From: Devosia algicola
Lineage (GTDB): Bacteria > Pseudomonadota > Alphaproteobacteria > Rhizobiales > Devosiaceae
Assembly (NCBI RefSeq): GCF_028816455.1
Contig: NZ_CP118246.1
Coordinates: forward strand, 1,488,001-1,552,000
Direction of reading: 5' to 3'
Length of the DNA: 64,000 nucleotides
Shown here: in pieces, positions 9,124 to 18,716 of the stretch
Position numbering within the stretch: the stretch's first letter is position 1
Layout: each line of letters starts with the position of its first letter
Translations under genes and position numbers: made by a program
The notes under the pieces: model-generated
Told to the model about the DNA's origin: nothing
Database searches by the model: none
What the model saw: the letters and a program-made list of their open reading frames with translations, nothing else

Positions 9124-10558
9124 TCAGTTCGCCAGCGCGCGCGACACGCGTTTGGTCGCCAGATAGTCGTGCAATGCCAGATAGGAACAGTCGCAGCCCA
9201 GACCCGATTGCCTTATCCCGCCATGCGGCAGATCAATGCCGTACTTCACTCCATTGATCTGGATTTCTCCAAAGCGCAGCTTGGCTGAAAAATGCTCTGC
9301 ACGCGCTAGGTCGCGGGTAAAGACATAGGCCGTCAGACCGGCGTCGGTATCGTTGGCCAGTTTTAGAACCTCATTGTCATTGGTGAACGACAAGATGTTC
9401 AACACGGGCCCGAAAATTTCCTGCTGATAGGCTCGCCATTTCGGGCGTCACCCCAACCAGCACTGTGGGCGCATAGAATTGGCCCGCACCCATCCCGTCC
9501 GAACGTCCACCGCCCGCCAAAACCGTCGCCCCCTTGGCTTTGGCGTCCCTAACCAATCCATCGATCCGGCTCCAGGCCGCCTTATCGATCACCGGGCCCA
9601 TGTCGATATCACCCGAACGGTCATAACCAACCCTGATTTTCCTGACCCGATCCATGACCTTTTCGGTGAACTGATCCAGCACCGATGCGTCGACAAACAC
9701 CCGGTTCGGCGTCACGCAGACCTGGCCGGCATTGCCGAACTTCACAGCACAAATGGTGTCAGCGGCCTGATCGAGGTCGGCATCGGCAAATACCAGGGCG
9801 GGCGCATTGCCCCCTAACTCCATCGAATAGCGCTTGATCGAACTCGCGCCCATTTTCATGATGTGCTTGCCGGTGTTGGTCGAACCAATAAGCGTCAGGA
9901 GCGCCGGGATTTTGGATGACGACAGCGTATCGCCAACCTCAATATCATCGCCGCAAATTATGTTGACCACGCCTGCCGGCAGCCCGATCTGGTGGCACAG
10001 CGCCCCCAGCGCGTAGGCGGACAACGGCGTCTTGAAAGAGGGTTTTATGATTATTGGACAGCCCGCCGCCATCGCCGGGCCGATCTTGAATGCCAGATTG
10101 AGTAACGGAAAATTCCACGCAATATAGGCCACAACCACACCTACCGGCTCGTGAACCAAGGTGTGGGTGTGCGTACCTTCCCGATCAACCAGTGCTTCGG
10201 GACGAAATCGCGAAATCTCTTCAGCATAAAATTGCAGCGAATTGACCAGGCTGTCGAAATCCTCCTGCGTGCTCGCCCACGGCTTGCCCATTTCCAGATG
10301 AATGCATTCGCGTAAATGTTCTTCATTGGCTATGACCGCGTCGCGTAACTTCCCCATCCAGACCGCGCGCGCCGAAACGGACAGTCCGGACCACGATTCA
10401 AACGCGGCGTCTGCCGCCGTAAGGGCAGCTTCAGCATCCCCCGCCCCCGCCCACGCGATTGTTCCAACCACCTGGTCCGTGGCTGGACTGATGACATCAA
10501 AGCGCGAGCCACCCTGCAAAAGTTCGCCACCGACATACATTTTCATTTCCAGCGCCAT
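9124..10558 (-). CDS. NAD(P)-dependent aldehyde dehydrogenase (frame error)
   Basis: Aldehyde dehydrogenase superfamily, about 477 residues after removing one base at 9429-9434; the join restores the conserved EIFGPV motif followed by ANDTDAGLTAYVFT. Also visible are the Asn motif in YIAWNFPLL, the glycine-rich LTLIGSTNTGK, the catalytic Glu in MELGGNAPALV, and the catalytic Cys in FGNAGQVCVTPNR. I chose ATG 10558 (MALEMKMYVGGELLQ) with GGGAG upstream; a longer frame to 10642 has an atypical N-terminus. It oxidises an aldehyde to an acid, likely a step after the neighbouring dehydratase, or succinate-semialdehyde-type chemistry. Confidence 0.92.
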
Positions 10559-10653
10559 CGCCAAGCTCCCATCCCATGCCGTCGACTTTTTCGGACCGCG
10601 TCGTGATCGACCATTGCTGCTGCGCCCCAAAAGCACCCGCATTACTCACACCT

Positions 10654-10676
10654 AATTAAACATCATACGTTTAATT
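10654..10676. promoter_or_regulatory. Perfect inverted repeat upstream of aldehyde dehydrogenase
   Basis: Eight-base arms AATTAAAC and GTTTAATT flank the seven-base centre ATCATAC. It lies about 95 bases before the start of the gene at 10558 and just after the end of the FadR-type regulator gene, so it is a likely operator for that regulator. The core CATACG recurs at the regulator's own start (11492-11503). Confidence 0.6.
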
Positions 10677-10762
10677 GTCCAATCCGAATTTTGTTCTGGA
10701 CGAAGTGCCGCTCACGCATAGCGAACATGAGATGTTGGGCGGGAGTGCCGGATATCCCGCTA

Positions 10763-11497
10763 TTAGGTCGCCAGCGCCTGTTTGAGCCGCGAAATGGAAT
10801 CCGCCAAATGCACCTCCATTGCCGATTCCGCCGCATCACCATCACCAGAATCTATCGCCGTCGCGACGTCTTGGTGAAACCGAAGCGATTTGCGGTTCTT
10901 GTTCGGGTCATTATTGGTCAGACGAATGCTCGACAGAAGCGCGGCATAAATCACCCCTTCCAGACCCTCAACATAGGGATTGTGCGCCGAGCGAAGAACG
11001 GCCCGATGAAAGCTCGCATCCGCTTCGATATAGTCTTGAATATTTGTCAGGTCGCGCTCCATGCGACCAACAGCTTGGAGGATGGTTTCCCGATCCTGCT
11101 CCGTGGCGCGTTCGGCGGCCCACCGCGCCGCCTTGGGCTCGATCGCCTGCCGCAAATCCATCAATTGCCATAGATTGACCGCGTCGGCCGGTGCGGTTTG
11201 GTGCCAAGCCAGAACATCGTCGTCAAAATGCCGCCATCGATGGCGCGGCAGCACCTTTGTGCCAATACCCCGGCGCGCTTCCACAAGGCCCTTGGCGCCC
11301 AAGACCTTGACGGCCTCCCGCACAACCGTTCGGCTAACTCTGAACCGCGCCGCGAGCGCATCTTCATCGTCGATCAGATCACCGGGAAGATATTCGCCAG
11401 CAACAATTCGGCGGCCAAGTTCGCGCACCACCTGCCCAGACAGGCTGGGGACCATGCTGCTTGACCCGATGAGATCGTAAAATAGGGTTTCACTCAT
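10763..11497 (-). CDS. FadR/GntR-family (FCD) transcriptional regulator
   Basis: A 244-residue GntR regulator of the FadR type. The winged helix-turn-helix is in the N-terminal 80 residues (LGRRIVAGEYLPGDL, then DALAARFRVSRTVVREAVKVL), and the C-terminal FCD domain has the metal-binding pattern (LRQAIEPKAARWA, DASFHRAVLRSAHN, RFHQDVATAI, EVHLADS). The ATG at 11497 (MSETLFYDLIG) is preferred over the longer frame because the longer N-terminus does not resemble the family. FadR regulators of this kind commonly sense hexuronates or sugar acids, which suits the adjacent kduD-like gene and dehydratases. Confidence 0.93.
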   Translation of the reverse strand: MSETLFYDLIGSSSMVPSLSGQVVRELGRRIVAGEYLPGDLIDDEDALAARFRVSRTVVREAVKVLGAKGLVEARRGIGTKVLPRHRWRHFDDDVLAWHQTAPADAVNLWQLMDLRQAIEPKAARWAAERATEQDRETILQAVGRMERDLTNIQDYIEADASFHRAVLRSAHNPYVEGLEGVIYAALLSSIRLTNNDPNKNRKSLRFHQDVATAIDSGDGDAAESAMEVHLADSISRLKQALAT

Positions 11498-11503
11498 ACG
11501 AGT
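11492..11503. promoter_or_regulatory. Small palindrome overlapping the FadR-type gene start
   Basis: ACTCATACGAGT has perfect four-base arms around ATAC and covers the start codon of the regulator. It shares CATACG with the inverted repeat at 10654-10676. Autoregulation is inferred. Confidence 0.4.
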
Positions 11504-11622
11504 TTTATCAAAGTAATATGTTTGGCTGTCAACTCGCACAATTTGTGGGATCGCCGGCACCCAACGGAACATTATCGTAACAGATTGCGAAATCCGACGC
11601 GCGACCGCGCTGGTCACGCCGG

Positions 11623-12393
11623 CTAGCGTCCCATCCACCCGCCATCGACGGTAATGATTGAACCATGCATGTAGCTCGAGGCTTCAGATGCCAAAAACAC
11701 TGCCGGTCCGGCAAAATCGCCCGAAGTGCCCCAGCGTCCGGCCGCAATGCGATCCAGAATGGATTTTGACCGGTCCGGGTCGTTGCGCAACGCTGCTGTA
11801 TTGTCTGTATCGACATAGCCCGGCGCGATGGCGTTGACATTGATGCCCTGGCCCGCCCATTCGTTGGCAAAGGCCTTCACCAACTGCCCTACACCGCCTT
11901 TGGTCGCTGCATAGCCCGGCACGGTGATGCCGCCCTGAAACGTCAATATCGATGCGGTAAAAATGACTTTGCCGGCACCGCGCGCCAACATGCCGCGCCC
12001 GATCTCCCGTGTCAGGATAAACGGGGCTGACAAATTGACCTCGACCACCTCGTCCCAGATGTCATCGCCATGTTCCGCCGCTGGCGCGCGTTTGATCGTT
12101 CCGGCATTGTTGATCAATATATCGATCACGCGATGTTTGGCCGTTACCGTGCGCGCAAAAGCCAGCGTTGCGTTGCGATCGGAAAAATCACAGGCGTACC
12201 CGCTAAAGTCCCGGCCCAGCGCCCGAACAGCATCGCCGACGGCGCTGTTCGCCGGGTCGAGCGTTGCGCTGACACCAATGATATCGGCACCCGCTTCGGC
12301 CAGCGCTTCCGCCATGGCGCGACCAATGCCGCGCTTGGCGCCTGTTACTAATGCCGTTTTGCCACTCAGGTCGAACTTGTCCAAAATACTCAT
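11623..12393 (-). CDS. kduD: KduD-type 2-keto-3-deoxy-gluconate dehydrogenase (SDR)
   Basis: Short-chain dehydrogenase of 256 residues. The cofactor motif TGAKRGIG is at about residues 17-24, NNAG follows in the middle, and the catalytic Y-x-x-x-K is in PGYAATKGG. The stretches GYVDTDNTAALRNDP, IAAGRWGTSGDFAG and HGSIITVDGGW match what I know of KduD, which interconverts 5-keto-4-deoxyuronate-derived diketo acids and 2-keto-3-deoxygluconate in unsaturated uronate breakdown. It lies between a FadR regulator and an enolase-type dehydratase on the same strand. Another SDR acting on a related keto-deoxy acid is possible. Confidence 0.85.
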   Translation of the reverse strand: MSILDKFDLSGKTALVTGAKRGIGRAMAEALAEAGADIIGVSATLDPANSAVGDAVRALGRDFSGYACDFSDRNATLAFARTVTAKHRVIDILINNAGTIKRAPAAEHGDDIWDEVVEVNLSAPFILTREIGRGMLARGAGKVIFTASILTFQGGITVPGYAATKGGVGQLVKAFANEWAGQGINVNAIAPGYVDTDNTAALRNDPDRSKSILDRIAAGRWGTSGDFAGPAVFLASEASSYMHGSIITVDGGWMGR

Positions 12394-12492
12394 AATGACG
12401 ATCCGACCTGGTTCATGATCAGGGTTTTCATCGATGCTGTGCTTTGGATCAATGCCTAAAACGCCATGCCAATGCTGTCCAGCGAACCCCTA

Positions 12493-13596
12493 TCAGTAAT
12501 CATCGCCTTTGCGTGAGGCCGCTTCCAAGCTATCCCAGTCAAATTCGACCCCAATGCCCGGCATATCGGGCGCAACGGCGCGTCCGTCGCGAACAACCAG
12601 CGGCCGCTTGGTATAGTGATCAATCGGAAATGAGTGCACCTCGATCCACCCCGCATTTGATTGGGCAGAAACCAGGCTGACATGCAACTCCTGCATGCCA
12701 TGACTGCAAATTGGCATGCCTTTTTGCCGCGACAGCGCCGCGACCTGCAAGAAGCCGGTTATCCCACCGCAGTTGGACGCATCAGGCTGAATATAGGACA
12801 GTCCGGCATCGGCAAAGGCATACTCAAACTCGTGGATGGTATGCAGATTTTCGCCCATGGCCAGCGGCATGCCAGTGGCTGCGGCAATTCTTGCATATCC
12901 CTTATAATCGTCAGGAATCGTCGGCTCTTCAAACCACGTCAGATTGAAAGGCCGGAACGCCTCGGCCGCCGCGATTGCCTGGTCGACGCTCATCGAATAG
13001 TTGGCATCCACCATAAAGGCGATTTCTGGCCCAATCAGGTCGCGAACCGCTGCAACTCTTGCGACGTCCTCCGCCAGCGTGGGCTGGCCTACTTTGATCT
13101 TGACCCCGTTAAAGCCACGATCCAGATAACCGCGCACGCTGCCGAGCAGCTTTGGCAGATCGAACCCCAGATCGATGCCGCCGCAATAGGCGGCACAGGT
13201 GCTGGCGGCCCCGCCAGCCATTTGCATTAATGGCTGCTGACGCTGTTTGCCGCGAATGTCCCAAAGGGCGATATCGAGCGCGGATATGGCAAAGGCGGCA
13301 ATGCCGCCGCGCCCCACATAGTGAATGTGCCAGCCCATCGCCTCATAGAGCGCTTCGACGGGCTCCGCATCCCTGCCGACCAGCATGGGTGCCAGATCAT
13401 GCTCAATCATCGCCACAATAGCGCGACCACCCTTACCCCCGGTATAAGTATAACCGGTACCGGAAAGCCCATCATCAAGCGTGACCGTTGCCGTTATCAA
13501 CTCAAAATGCGTGTGATCGCCATGCTTGGCATCAACCAGTACTTCCGCCAGCGGCACCGCAAATCGGCGGACCTTTACCGAGGCAATTGACGTCAT
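12493..13596 (-). CDS. Enolase-superfamily dehydratase, talarate/galactarate-like
   Basis: About 367 residues, intact. The barrel has K-I-K in GVKIKVGQ, metal ligands in [19 protein letters not shown] and MGENLHT, and a His in [11 protein letters not shown]. The EEPTIPDD stretch and the overall pattern resemble L-talarate/galactarate dehydratases, so a hexaric or hexonic acid substrate is plausible but not proven. The start could be ATG 13596 or an upstream TTG at 13602; AAGGA lies at a workable distance for either. It sits between kduD and an aldehyde dehydrogenase on the same strand, which gives a run oxidation, dehydration, keto-acid reduction. Confidence 0.9.
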   Translation of the reverse strand: MTSIASVKVRRFAVPLAEVLVDAKHGDHTHFELITATVTLDDGLSGTGYTYTGGKGGRAIVAMIEHDLAPMLVGRDAEPVEALYEAMGWHIHYVGRGGIAAFAISALDIALWDIRGKQRQQPLMQMAGGAASTCAAYCGGIDLGFDLPKLLGSVRGYLDRGFNGVKIKVGQPTLAEDVARVAAVRDLIGPEIAFMVDANYSMSVDQAIAAAEAFRPFNLTWFEEPTIPDDYKGYARIAAATGMPLAMGENLHTIHEFEYAFADAGLSYIQPDASNCGGITGFLQVAALSRQKGMPICSHGMQELHVSLVSAQSNAGWIEVHSFPIDHYTKRPLVVRDGRAVAPDMPGIGVEFDWDSLEAASRKGDDY

Positions 13597-13688
13597 GTTC
13601 AAACTTGTCCTTCTTTATGTAACATCACTCGCCCAGCCTCAGTCGCCAGGCGGGCAAGGCGATACCGGCCTGCCGCGCCATGGTTTAT

Positions 13689-15158
13689 CTAGCCCCAGTT
13701 CACATAAAGCGTTTGCTTGCGCAAATAGCCGTCAAATCCGTATTTGCCATCCTCGCCCCCCAGTCCCGAATGCCCCCAGCCGGTATGAAATCCCTGAATG
13801 GCCTCGCCATTGCTGCGATTGAAATAGACTTCGCCAAACTTGAGCGCGCTGGGAAGTGCCAGCAAGCGCTTCATGTTCTGGGTAAACAGGTAGGCCGAAA
13901 GACCATACTCAGTGTCATTGGCCAGCGATATTGCCTGCTCGAAGCTGTCGACACGCATTGCCGGAACCACCGGACCAAACACCTCTTCCTGAACCAGCGG
14001 CGATGCGTTGTCGCGCACTTCTAGCACCGTGGGCGCGTACCAGTGGCCTTTGTCGTAGATGCCGCCGGTCAGCGGGCCACCTTCGAGCAACATCTCCGCC
14101 CCATCCCCCATGCCCCGATCAACGATGTCCTTGATCTTGTCGACCTCAAGTGCGCTAACCTTCGGCCCCATGTCGGGATCGTCCATTGGATCGCCAATCG
14201 TCAATGCCTTGGATGCAGCAACGAACTTGTCAAGGAATTGGTCCGCAATATCACGATGCAGATACATCCGTTCATTGCAGGTGCAAATCTGCCCGCAATT
14301 GGTGTAACGCGCCGCCACCGCCGCTTTTACCGCCGCGTCAACATCGGCGTCTTCCATGACGATGAACGGCGCCTTGCCGCCCAACTCCAGCCGCAAGACC
14401 TTGAGCCCCGCCGCCCCCGAACCATAAATTTGTTTGCCGGCGCGGGTACTGCCGGTCATGGTGATCAGGTCCGACAGCGGGCTTTCGACCAGCGCCTTGC
14501 CCACCACCAAACCCCGCCCTGTCACAACATTGATTACGCCGGGTGGAAAACCAACCCCGTGAGCCAATCGCGCCAACTCAAGGCCCGATAGGGGTGTAAT
14601 TTCGTGGGCCAGCAAGACAAATGTGTTGCCCGTTACCAACGCCGGTCCCAGTTTGCGCGCCGCCAGCGCAGCCGGATAGTTCCACGCCGTCAGGCCGACG
14701 ACCACACCATGCGGATGCCGCCTTATCTGTATCTCTTCATCCCGATTGTCCGAGGCAATGATATCGCCCTCGATGCGACGCGCATTTTCCGCCGCATAGC
14801 GCAGGAACGTCACCACCGCCCCGATTTCTCCGCGCGCCTGAGAGATTGGCTTGCCTTGCTCAAGCGTCACCACGCGCGCCAAGTGCTCGGCATTGGATGT
14901 CACGGCATCGGCAAGTCTGGCCACCAGCGCCCCACGCGTCGGCGCCGGCAGGGCGGCCCAGGCCGGTTGCGCCCGCCGCGCCGCTTCCAGTGCCAGCACC
15001 GCGTCTTCGATGGTGCCCTCTTCAATGGTCGCCAGCACTTGCTCGTTTGCCGGGTTTCGCACCTCGATCCGCTCACGGCCGCGAGCCCTCAGCCATGCCC
15101 CATCGACATACATGGTCTCATGGGCAATTTCTGTGCTGAAATCGTTGCGATTATCCAT
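13689..15158 (-). CDS. Aldehyde dehydrogenase, lactaldehyde/glycolaldehyde type
   Basis: An intact 489-residue aldehyde dehydrogenase. Conserved parts: LTAWNYPAAL, ITMTGSTRAGK, catalytic Glu in LELGGKAPFIV, catalytic Cys in YTNCGQICTCNERMYLH, and EEVFGPVVPA. The Cys-rich active-site region and its tail are like AldA, which oxidises lactaldehyde and glycolaldehyde to lactate and glycolate. That fits breakdown of deoxy sugars such as fucose or rhamnose, which yield lactaldehyde, but substrate use is inference. It starts the leftward run with the dehydratase and kduD and is divergent from a FadR-type regulator. Confidence 0.9.
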   Translation of the reverse strand: MDNRNDFSTEIAHETMYVDGAWLRARGRERIEVRNPANEQVLATIEEGTIEDAVLALEAARRAQPAWAALPAPTRGALVARLADAVTSNAEHLARVVTLEQGKPISQARGEIGAVVTFLRYAAENARRIEGDIIASDNRDEEIQIRRHPHGVVVGLTAWNYPAALAARKLGPALVTGNTFVLLAHEITPLSGLELARLAHGVGFPPGVINVVTGRGLVVGKALVESPLSDLITMTGSTRAGKQIYGSGAAGLKVLRLELGGKAPFIVMEDADVDAAVKAAVAARYTNCGQICTCNERMYLHRDIADQFLDKFVAASKALTIGDPMDDPDMGPKVSALEVDKIKDIVDRGMGDGAEMLLEGGPLTGGIYDKGHWYAPTVLEVRDNASPLVQEEVFGPVVPAMRVDSFEQAISLANDTEYGLSAYLFTQNMKRLLALPSALKFGEVYFNRSNGEAIQGFHTGWGHSGLGGEDGKYGFDGYLRKQTLYVNWG

Positions 15159-15300
15159 TACGCCGCTTTCATTTTGGTCCTACCATATAATTTCTATATA
15201 GATCTTAGACGCGATGCAAGGTCAAACCGTATCCAAATTCTTGTGACAAAACCCAGCAATTTCAATATTTACATTTACACTAGGCATTAGATTGTGAATA

Positions 15301-15316
15301 ATTTGGTTTACCAAAT
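15301..15316. promoter_or_regulatory. FadR-type operator-like palindrome
   Basis: ATTTGGTTTACCAAAT has perfect six-base arms around TTTA. Its core TTGGTTTACCAA matches the general T-N-G-T-N(0-3)-A-C-N-A form of FadR-family operators. It lies between the divergent aldehyde dehydrogenase gene and the FadR-type regulator starting at 15383, and may control both. Confidence 0.6.
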
Positions 15317-15382
15317 GCGGCATCGCCGACCAACAACAATCAGGTACACGAACCGATGGGGCAAGAGTCCGGAGATGCACTG

Positions 15383-16105
15383 ATGACCGCAGCGGACGGC
15401 ACAGTGTCACGCGGGCGGGCCGCCGATGCCGTCACGGCGGCACTGGAGGCGCAGATCAGCTCAGGCGCGTTGGCGCCAAATAGCCCGCTACCCGCCGAGC
15501 GCGACCTGATGGAACAGTTTGGTACCAGCCGCACCGTAATTCGCGAGGCCATCTCAATACTCGCCAATCGCGGTCTGGTTGAAAGCAAACCCCGATTTCG
15601 TCCTGTCGTACGCAAACCCGATTACGAGTCGGCGCTGCACGCCGTCAGTGGCGTGGTCAGGCACCTGCTTGCCGACCAAGGGGGCGTCAAGAATTTGTAT
15701 CAAAGTCGCCTGTTCATTGAGCGTGCGCTGGTGCGTGAGGCCGCCGTGTCTGCCGACAAGCAGGACATTGCCGATCTCAAACAAGCCCTGGCCGCCAATC
15801 AAGCCGCCATTTCAGACTCGCTTGAATTCTATCGCACCGATACTGCATTTCATGGTGCGCTCTATCGCGTAATCCGCAACCCGATTTTTCCAGCCATTCA
15901 CGAAGGCTACACTGCTTGGTTGGCACCCCATTGGAGCAAAATGCTTCGCTCCCCGGAACGCAACGCCATGAATTATCGTGCCCATGAAGCCATCATGAAC
16001 GCCATACTGGAGCGAGATCCAGCAGCGGCCGAGGCAGCCTTGACCGAGCACTTGAACGCGGCATGGGAGCACGTACGCGTAACTTTCAACATTGATAAGC
16101 TATGA
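15383..16105 (+). CDS. FadR/GntR-family (FCD) transcriptional regulator
   Basis: A 240-residue FadR-type regulator. The DNA-binding part is LEAQISSGALAPNSPLPAERDLMEQFGTSRTVIREAIS; the effector part has FIERALVREAAV, DTAFHGALYRVIRNP and HEAIMNAIL, consistent with an all-helical FCD domain with metal-binding His residues. ATG 15383 is chosen because GGAG lies eight bases upstream. Its stop overlaps the start of the GMC oxidoreductase gene (ATGA), so the two are translationally coupled. It is likely the regulator of that gene and of the divergent aldehyde dehydrogenase run. Confidence 0.93.
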   Translation: MTAADGTVSRGRAADAVTAALEAQISSGALAPNSPLPAERDLMEQFGTSRTVIREAISILANRGLVESKPRFRPVVRKPDYESALHAVSGVVRHLLADQGGVKNLYQSRLFIERALVREAAVSADKQDIADLKQALAANQAAISDSLEFYRTDTAFHGALYRVIRNPIFPAIHEGYTAWLAPHWSKMLRSPERNAMNYRAHEAIMNAILERDPAAAEAALTEHLNAAWEHVRVTFNIDKL

Positions 16106-17725
16106 GCGAGAAATTCGACCATATCGTTATTGGCGGCGGCGCCGCAGGGTGCGTTGCTGCCGCGCGTCTCGCCAGTGAAGGGCGCGCGCGCGTGCTGCTG
16201 CTTGAGGCAGGTCATTCAAATCGCCATCCATTGCTCGATATGCCCCCCGGCATATTCAAGATGATCAATGGCTCGAAATTCATGCACTACCATCATACAA
16301 CGCCCCAGGCTCATCTGGACGGGCGCATCCACGACATTCCCCAGGGCCACGTGCTCGGTGGTGGCACCTCAGTCAATGCCCAGGTCTATATGCGCGGTCG
16401 CGCCGCTGACTATGATGAATGGCAGGAAACCCTGCGCGGCAACAATGACGCCATTGGCTGGAGCTGGAAGGACGTATTGCCCCATTTTACACGAATGGAA
16501 AACAACAATCGGCTGAACAACGAATTTCACGGCCACGCCGGCCCCCTTCTCGTATCCGACCCCGGCCACATCAATGAGGTCTCGCGCTGGTTCGTGCAGG
16601 CGGTTCAGGGGCTCGGAGAACCCTTCAATCCCGATTTCAATGACGGCACGCAGCGGGGCGTCGGCTTTTACCAGTTCATGAATCGCAATGGCAAACGCTC
16701 GTCCGCCGCCTACGCCTATGTAACACCCCAAGCCAACAACCCCAATCTGAGTGTGCGCCTGCATAGCGAAGTGCAACGCATTGTCGTGGAAAATGGGCGG
16801 GCAATCGGCGTTATCTATAAAGATCGCGCCGGCCAAGAGAATCGCGTGACCGTCGAGGGCGAAGTCATCCTCTCCGCCGGTGCGCTGATCACGCCTAAAT
16901 TGCTGATGCTGTCCGGCCTCGGTCCCGCGACCCACCTGGCTGAGCACGGCGTGCAATGCCTGGTTGATCTGCCCGGCGTCGGCCAAAATCTGATTGACCA
17001 CCCCGAAGTGCCCATGACCGCCTATGCCAATGGCCCCTATGGTTATTACAAGCAGGGCGTCGGTTGGCGCATGCTCCGCAACGGCTTGCAGTTCAAGGCT
17101 CTTCGGCAGCGGTCCCATCACCTCTGCCGGCATCGAAGCAGGCGCATTCGTTAACCCCAACGCCCCCGAGGCACCCCCTACCATCCAGGCTTTTTGCGTG
17201 CCTATTGTTTATCTGGACCGTGACGCCCTAGATGCGCTCAAGGACGATTATGGGGTGACCATCACCACGGTTTTGATCAAGCCCAAGTCTCGTGGCGAAG
17301 TGCGCCTCGCCTCTGCCGACCCTGCCGCCATGCCGCTAGTCTCGCCGAACCTTTTGAAGCATCCGGACGACATGCAGGCTATGATTGACGGCCAACGCTT
17401 TTTCCTGCGGGCCTTTGACGAAAAACCGCTAGCCGAGCGAACGCGTGGCATCGTCAGCCCTGACCCGGCCGATCTGTCCGACGAGGCATTGCGCACCCAC
17501 TGTAAACGCTTCGTCAAAACCAACTATCATCCTGCCAGCACCGCGCGCATGGGTGCGGACGGCGACCGGATGGCAGTCCTCGACGCACGCTTGCGAGTTC
17601 GGGGGGTAGATGGATTACGCGTATGCGACATGTCAGCAGTACCCAACATCAATGCCGGCAATACAACGGCTCCGGCCATGATGCTGGGTGATCGTTGCGC
17701 CGATCTCATCATGGGCCGACTATAA
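16102..17725 (+). CDS. GMC-family FAD oxidoreductase (frame error)
   Basis: Glucose-methanol-choline oxidoreductase, about 540 residues after removing one base at 17096-17101. It has the FAD dinucleotide motif IVIGGGAAGCVAAARLA at the N-terminus, LLLEAG, the GMC signature HVLGGGTSVNAQVYMRG, a second signature GALITPKLLMLSGLGP, and the C-terminal catalytic His region NYHPASTARMG followed by NINAGNTTAPAMMLGDR. It would oxidise an alcohol or sugar to an aldehyde or ketone. It overlaps its FadR-type regulator by four bases. No signal peptide. Substrate unknown; a sugar alcohol or aldose fits the surroundings. Confidence 0.92.
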
Positions 17726-17740
17726 CGCCACTATTGCTGC

Positions 17741-18636
17741 TCAGGGCGTTCCGACGACGTTGGTTTGATATGAATAGAGCGAAGTCGTGCCGCACATATA
17801 AAGCAAACTGCGGTCGGGTCCACCGAATGCCAGATTTGCCACCCGTTCTGGCACCAGAATTTGCCCCAGCATCGCGCCGTCAGGGTCGAGGCAATCTACG
17901 CCATCCCAACTGCCACACCATAGGCGGCCCTCAACGTCGACACGCAAGCCATCAAATCCCTTGGCCTCATTGCGAGCAATAACCTGCCCACCGCCAAGTG
18001 ATCCATCAGCGGCAACCTCGAACCGACGAATATGGTTCGGCCCGTCGGGCTGGTGCGTGCTGCCGGTGTCCACGACATATAGCCATCGCTCGTCAGGTGA
18101 GAACGCCAGTCCGTTTGGCATCACCATATCGTCGGTCATTTGACGAACCCCCCGCTTTGCGGATCAATTCGATAGACGTGGCATCCGCCGATCTCGAGTG
18201 ATCCCTCCCGCCCTGCTGGTCCATAATCGGGATCGGTAAACCAGATCGAACCATCCAGCTTTTCAACAATGTCGTTGGGCGCATTGAACCGCTTGCCCTG
18301 ATAATGAGACGCCAAAACCGTGATACGACCATCTGGCTCGGTACGAGAAATAGCGCGACTGGCCTGCTCACAAGTAAGCAAGCGTCCGTCACGGGTCACC
18401 GAATTGCCGTTTGACAGCGCGGACGGCGATCGAAATATGCTGGCTGTACCGATCGTCGCGTCCCATTTCAGCATCCGGTCATTGGGTATGTCCGACCAGA
18501 TCAGATATCCCGCGTCAAACCAGGCCGGACCCTCAACCCATTTGCCACCGCTCCACAGTTTGACGACTTCGGCGCCCTTATCGAGACAAGTCTCGAAACC
18601 CCGATCATGAACGCGCACAATATCGCTGGTTGGCAT
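17741..18636 (-). CDS. SMP-30/gluconolactonase family protein (frame error)
   Basis: SMP-30-like beta-propeller lactonase, about 298 residues. The frame breaks in a C run at 18148-18153: six G on the coding strand where seven restore the frame, giving YRIDPQSGGGVRQMTDDM. Family motifs are EGPAWFDAGYLIWSDIPNDRML (metal Glu), NGNSVTRDGRLLTCEQ, FNAPNDIV (metal Asn), MPNGLAFSPDERWLYVVDTG (metal Asn and Asp), and DGLRVDVEGRLWCGSW. These proteins open sugar lactones, which fits a sugar dehydrogenase to dehydratase pathway. The apparent ATGA coupling of two half genes is explained by the short run. The start at 18636 is chosen by family pattern; 18654 is possible. Confidence 0.87.
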
Positions 18637-18716
18637 TACTATCCCACAATCCACGAAATCAAATTATCGGCCTGTTAGCTTGACCCGTCGACATTTGCCC
18701 AATTCCACACCCATGG

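Noticed and set aside
17741..18654. Two coupled half-size SMP-30 genes joined by an ATGA overlap
   Set aside because: The two frames make one normal SMP-30 propeller when one G is added to the six-G run; half propellers would not fold.
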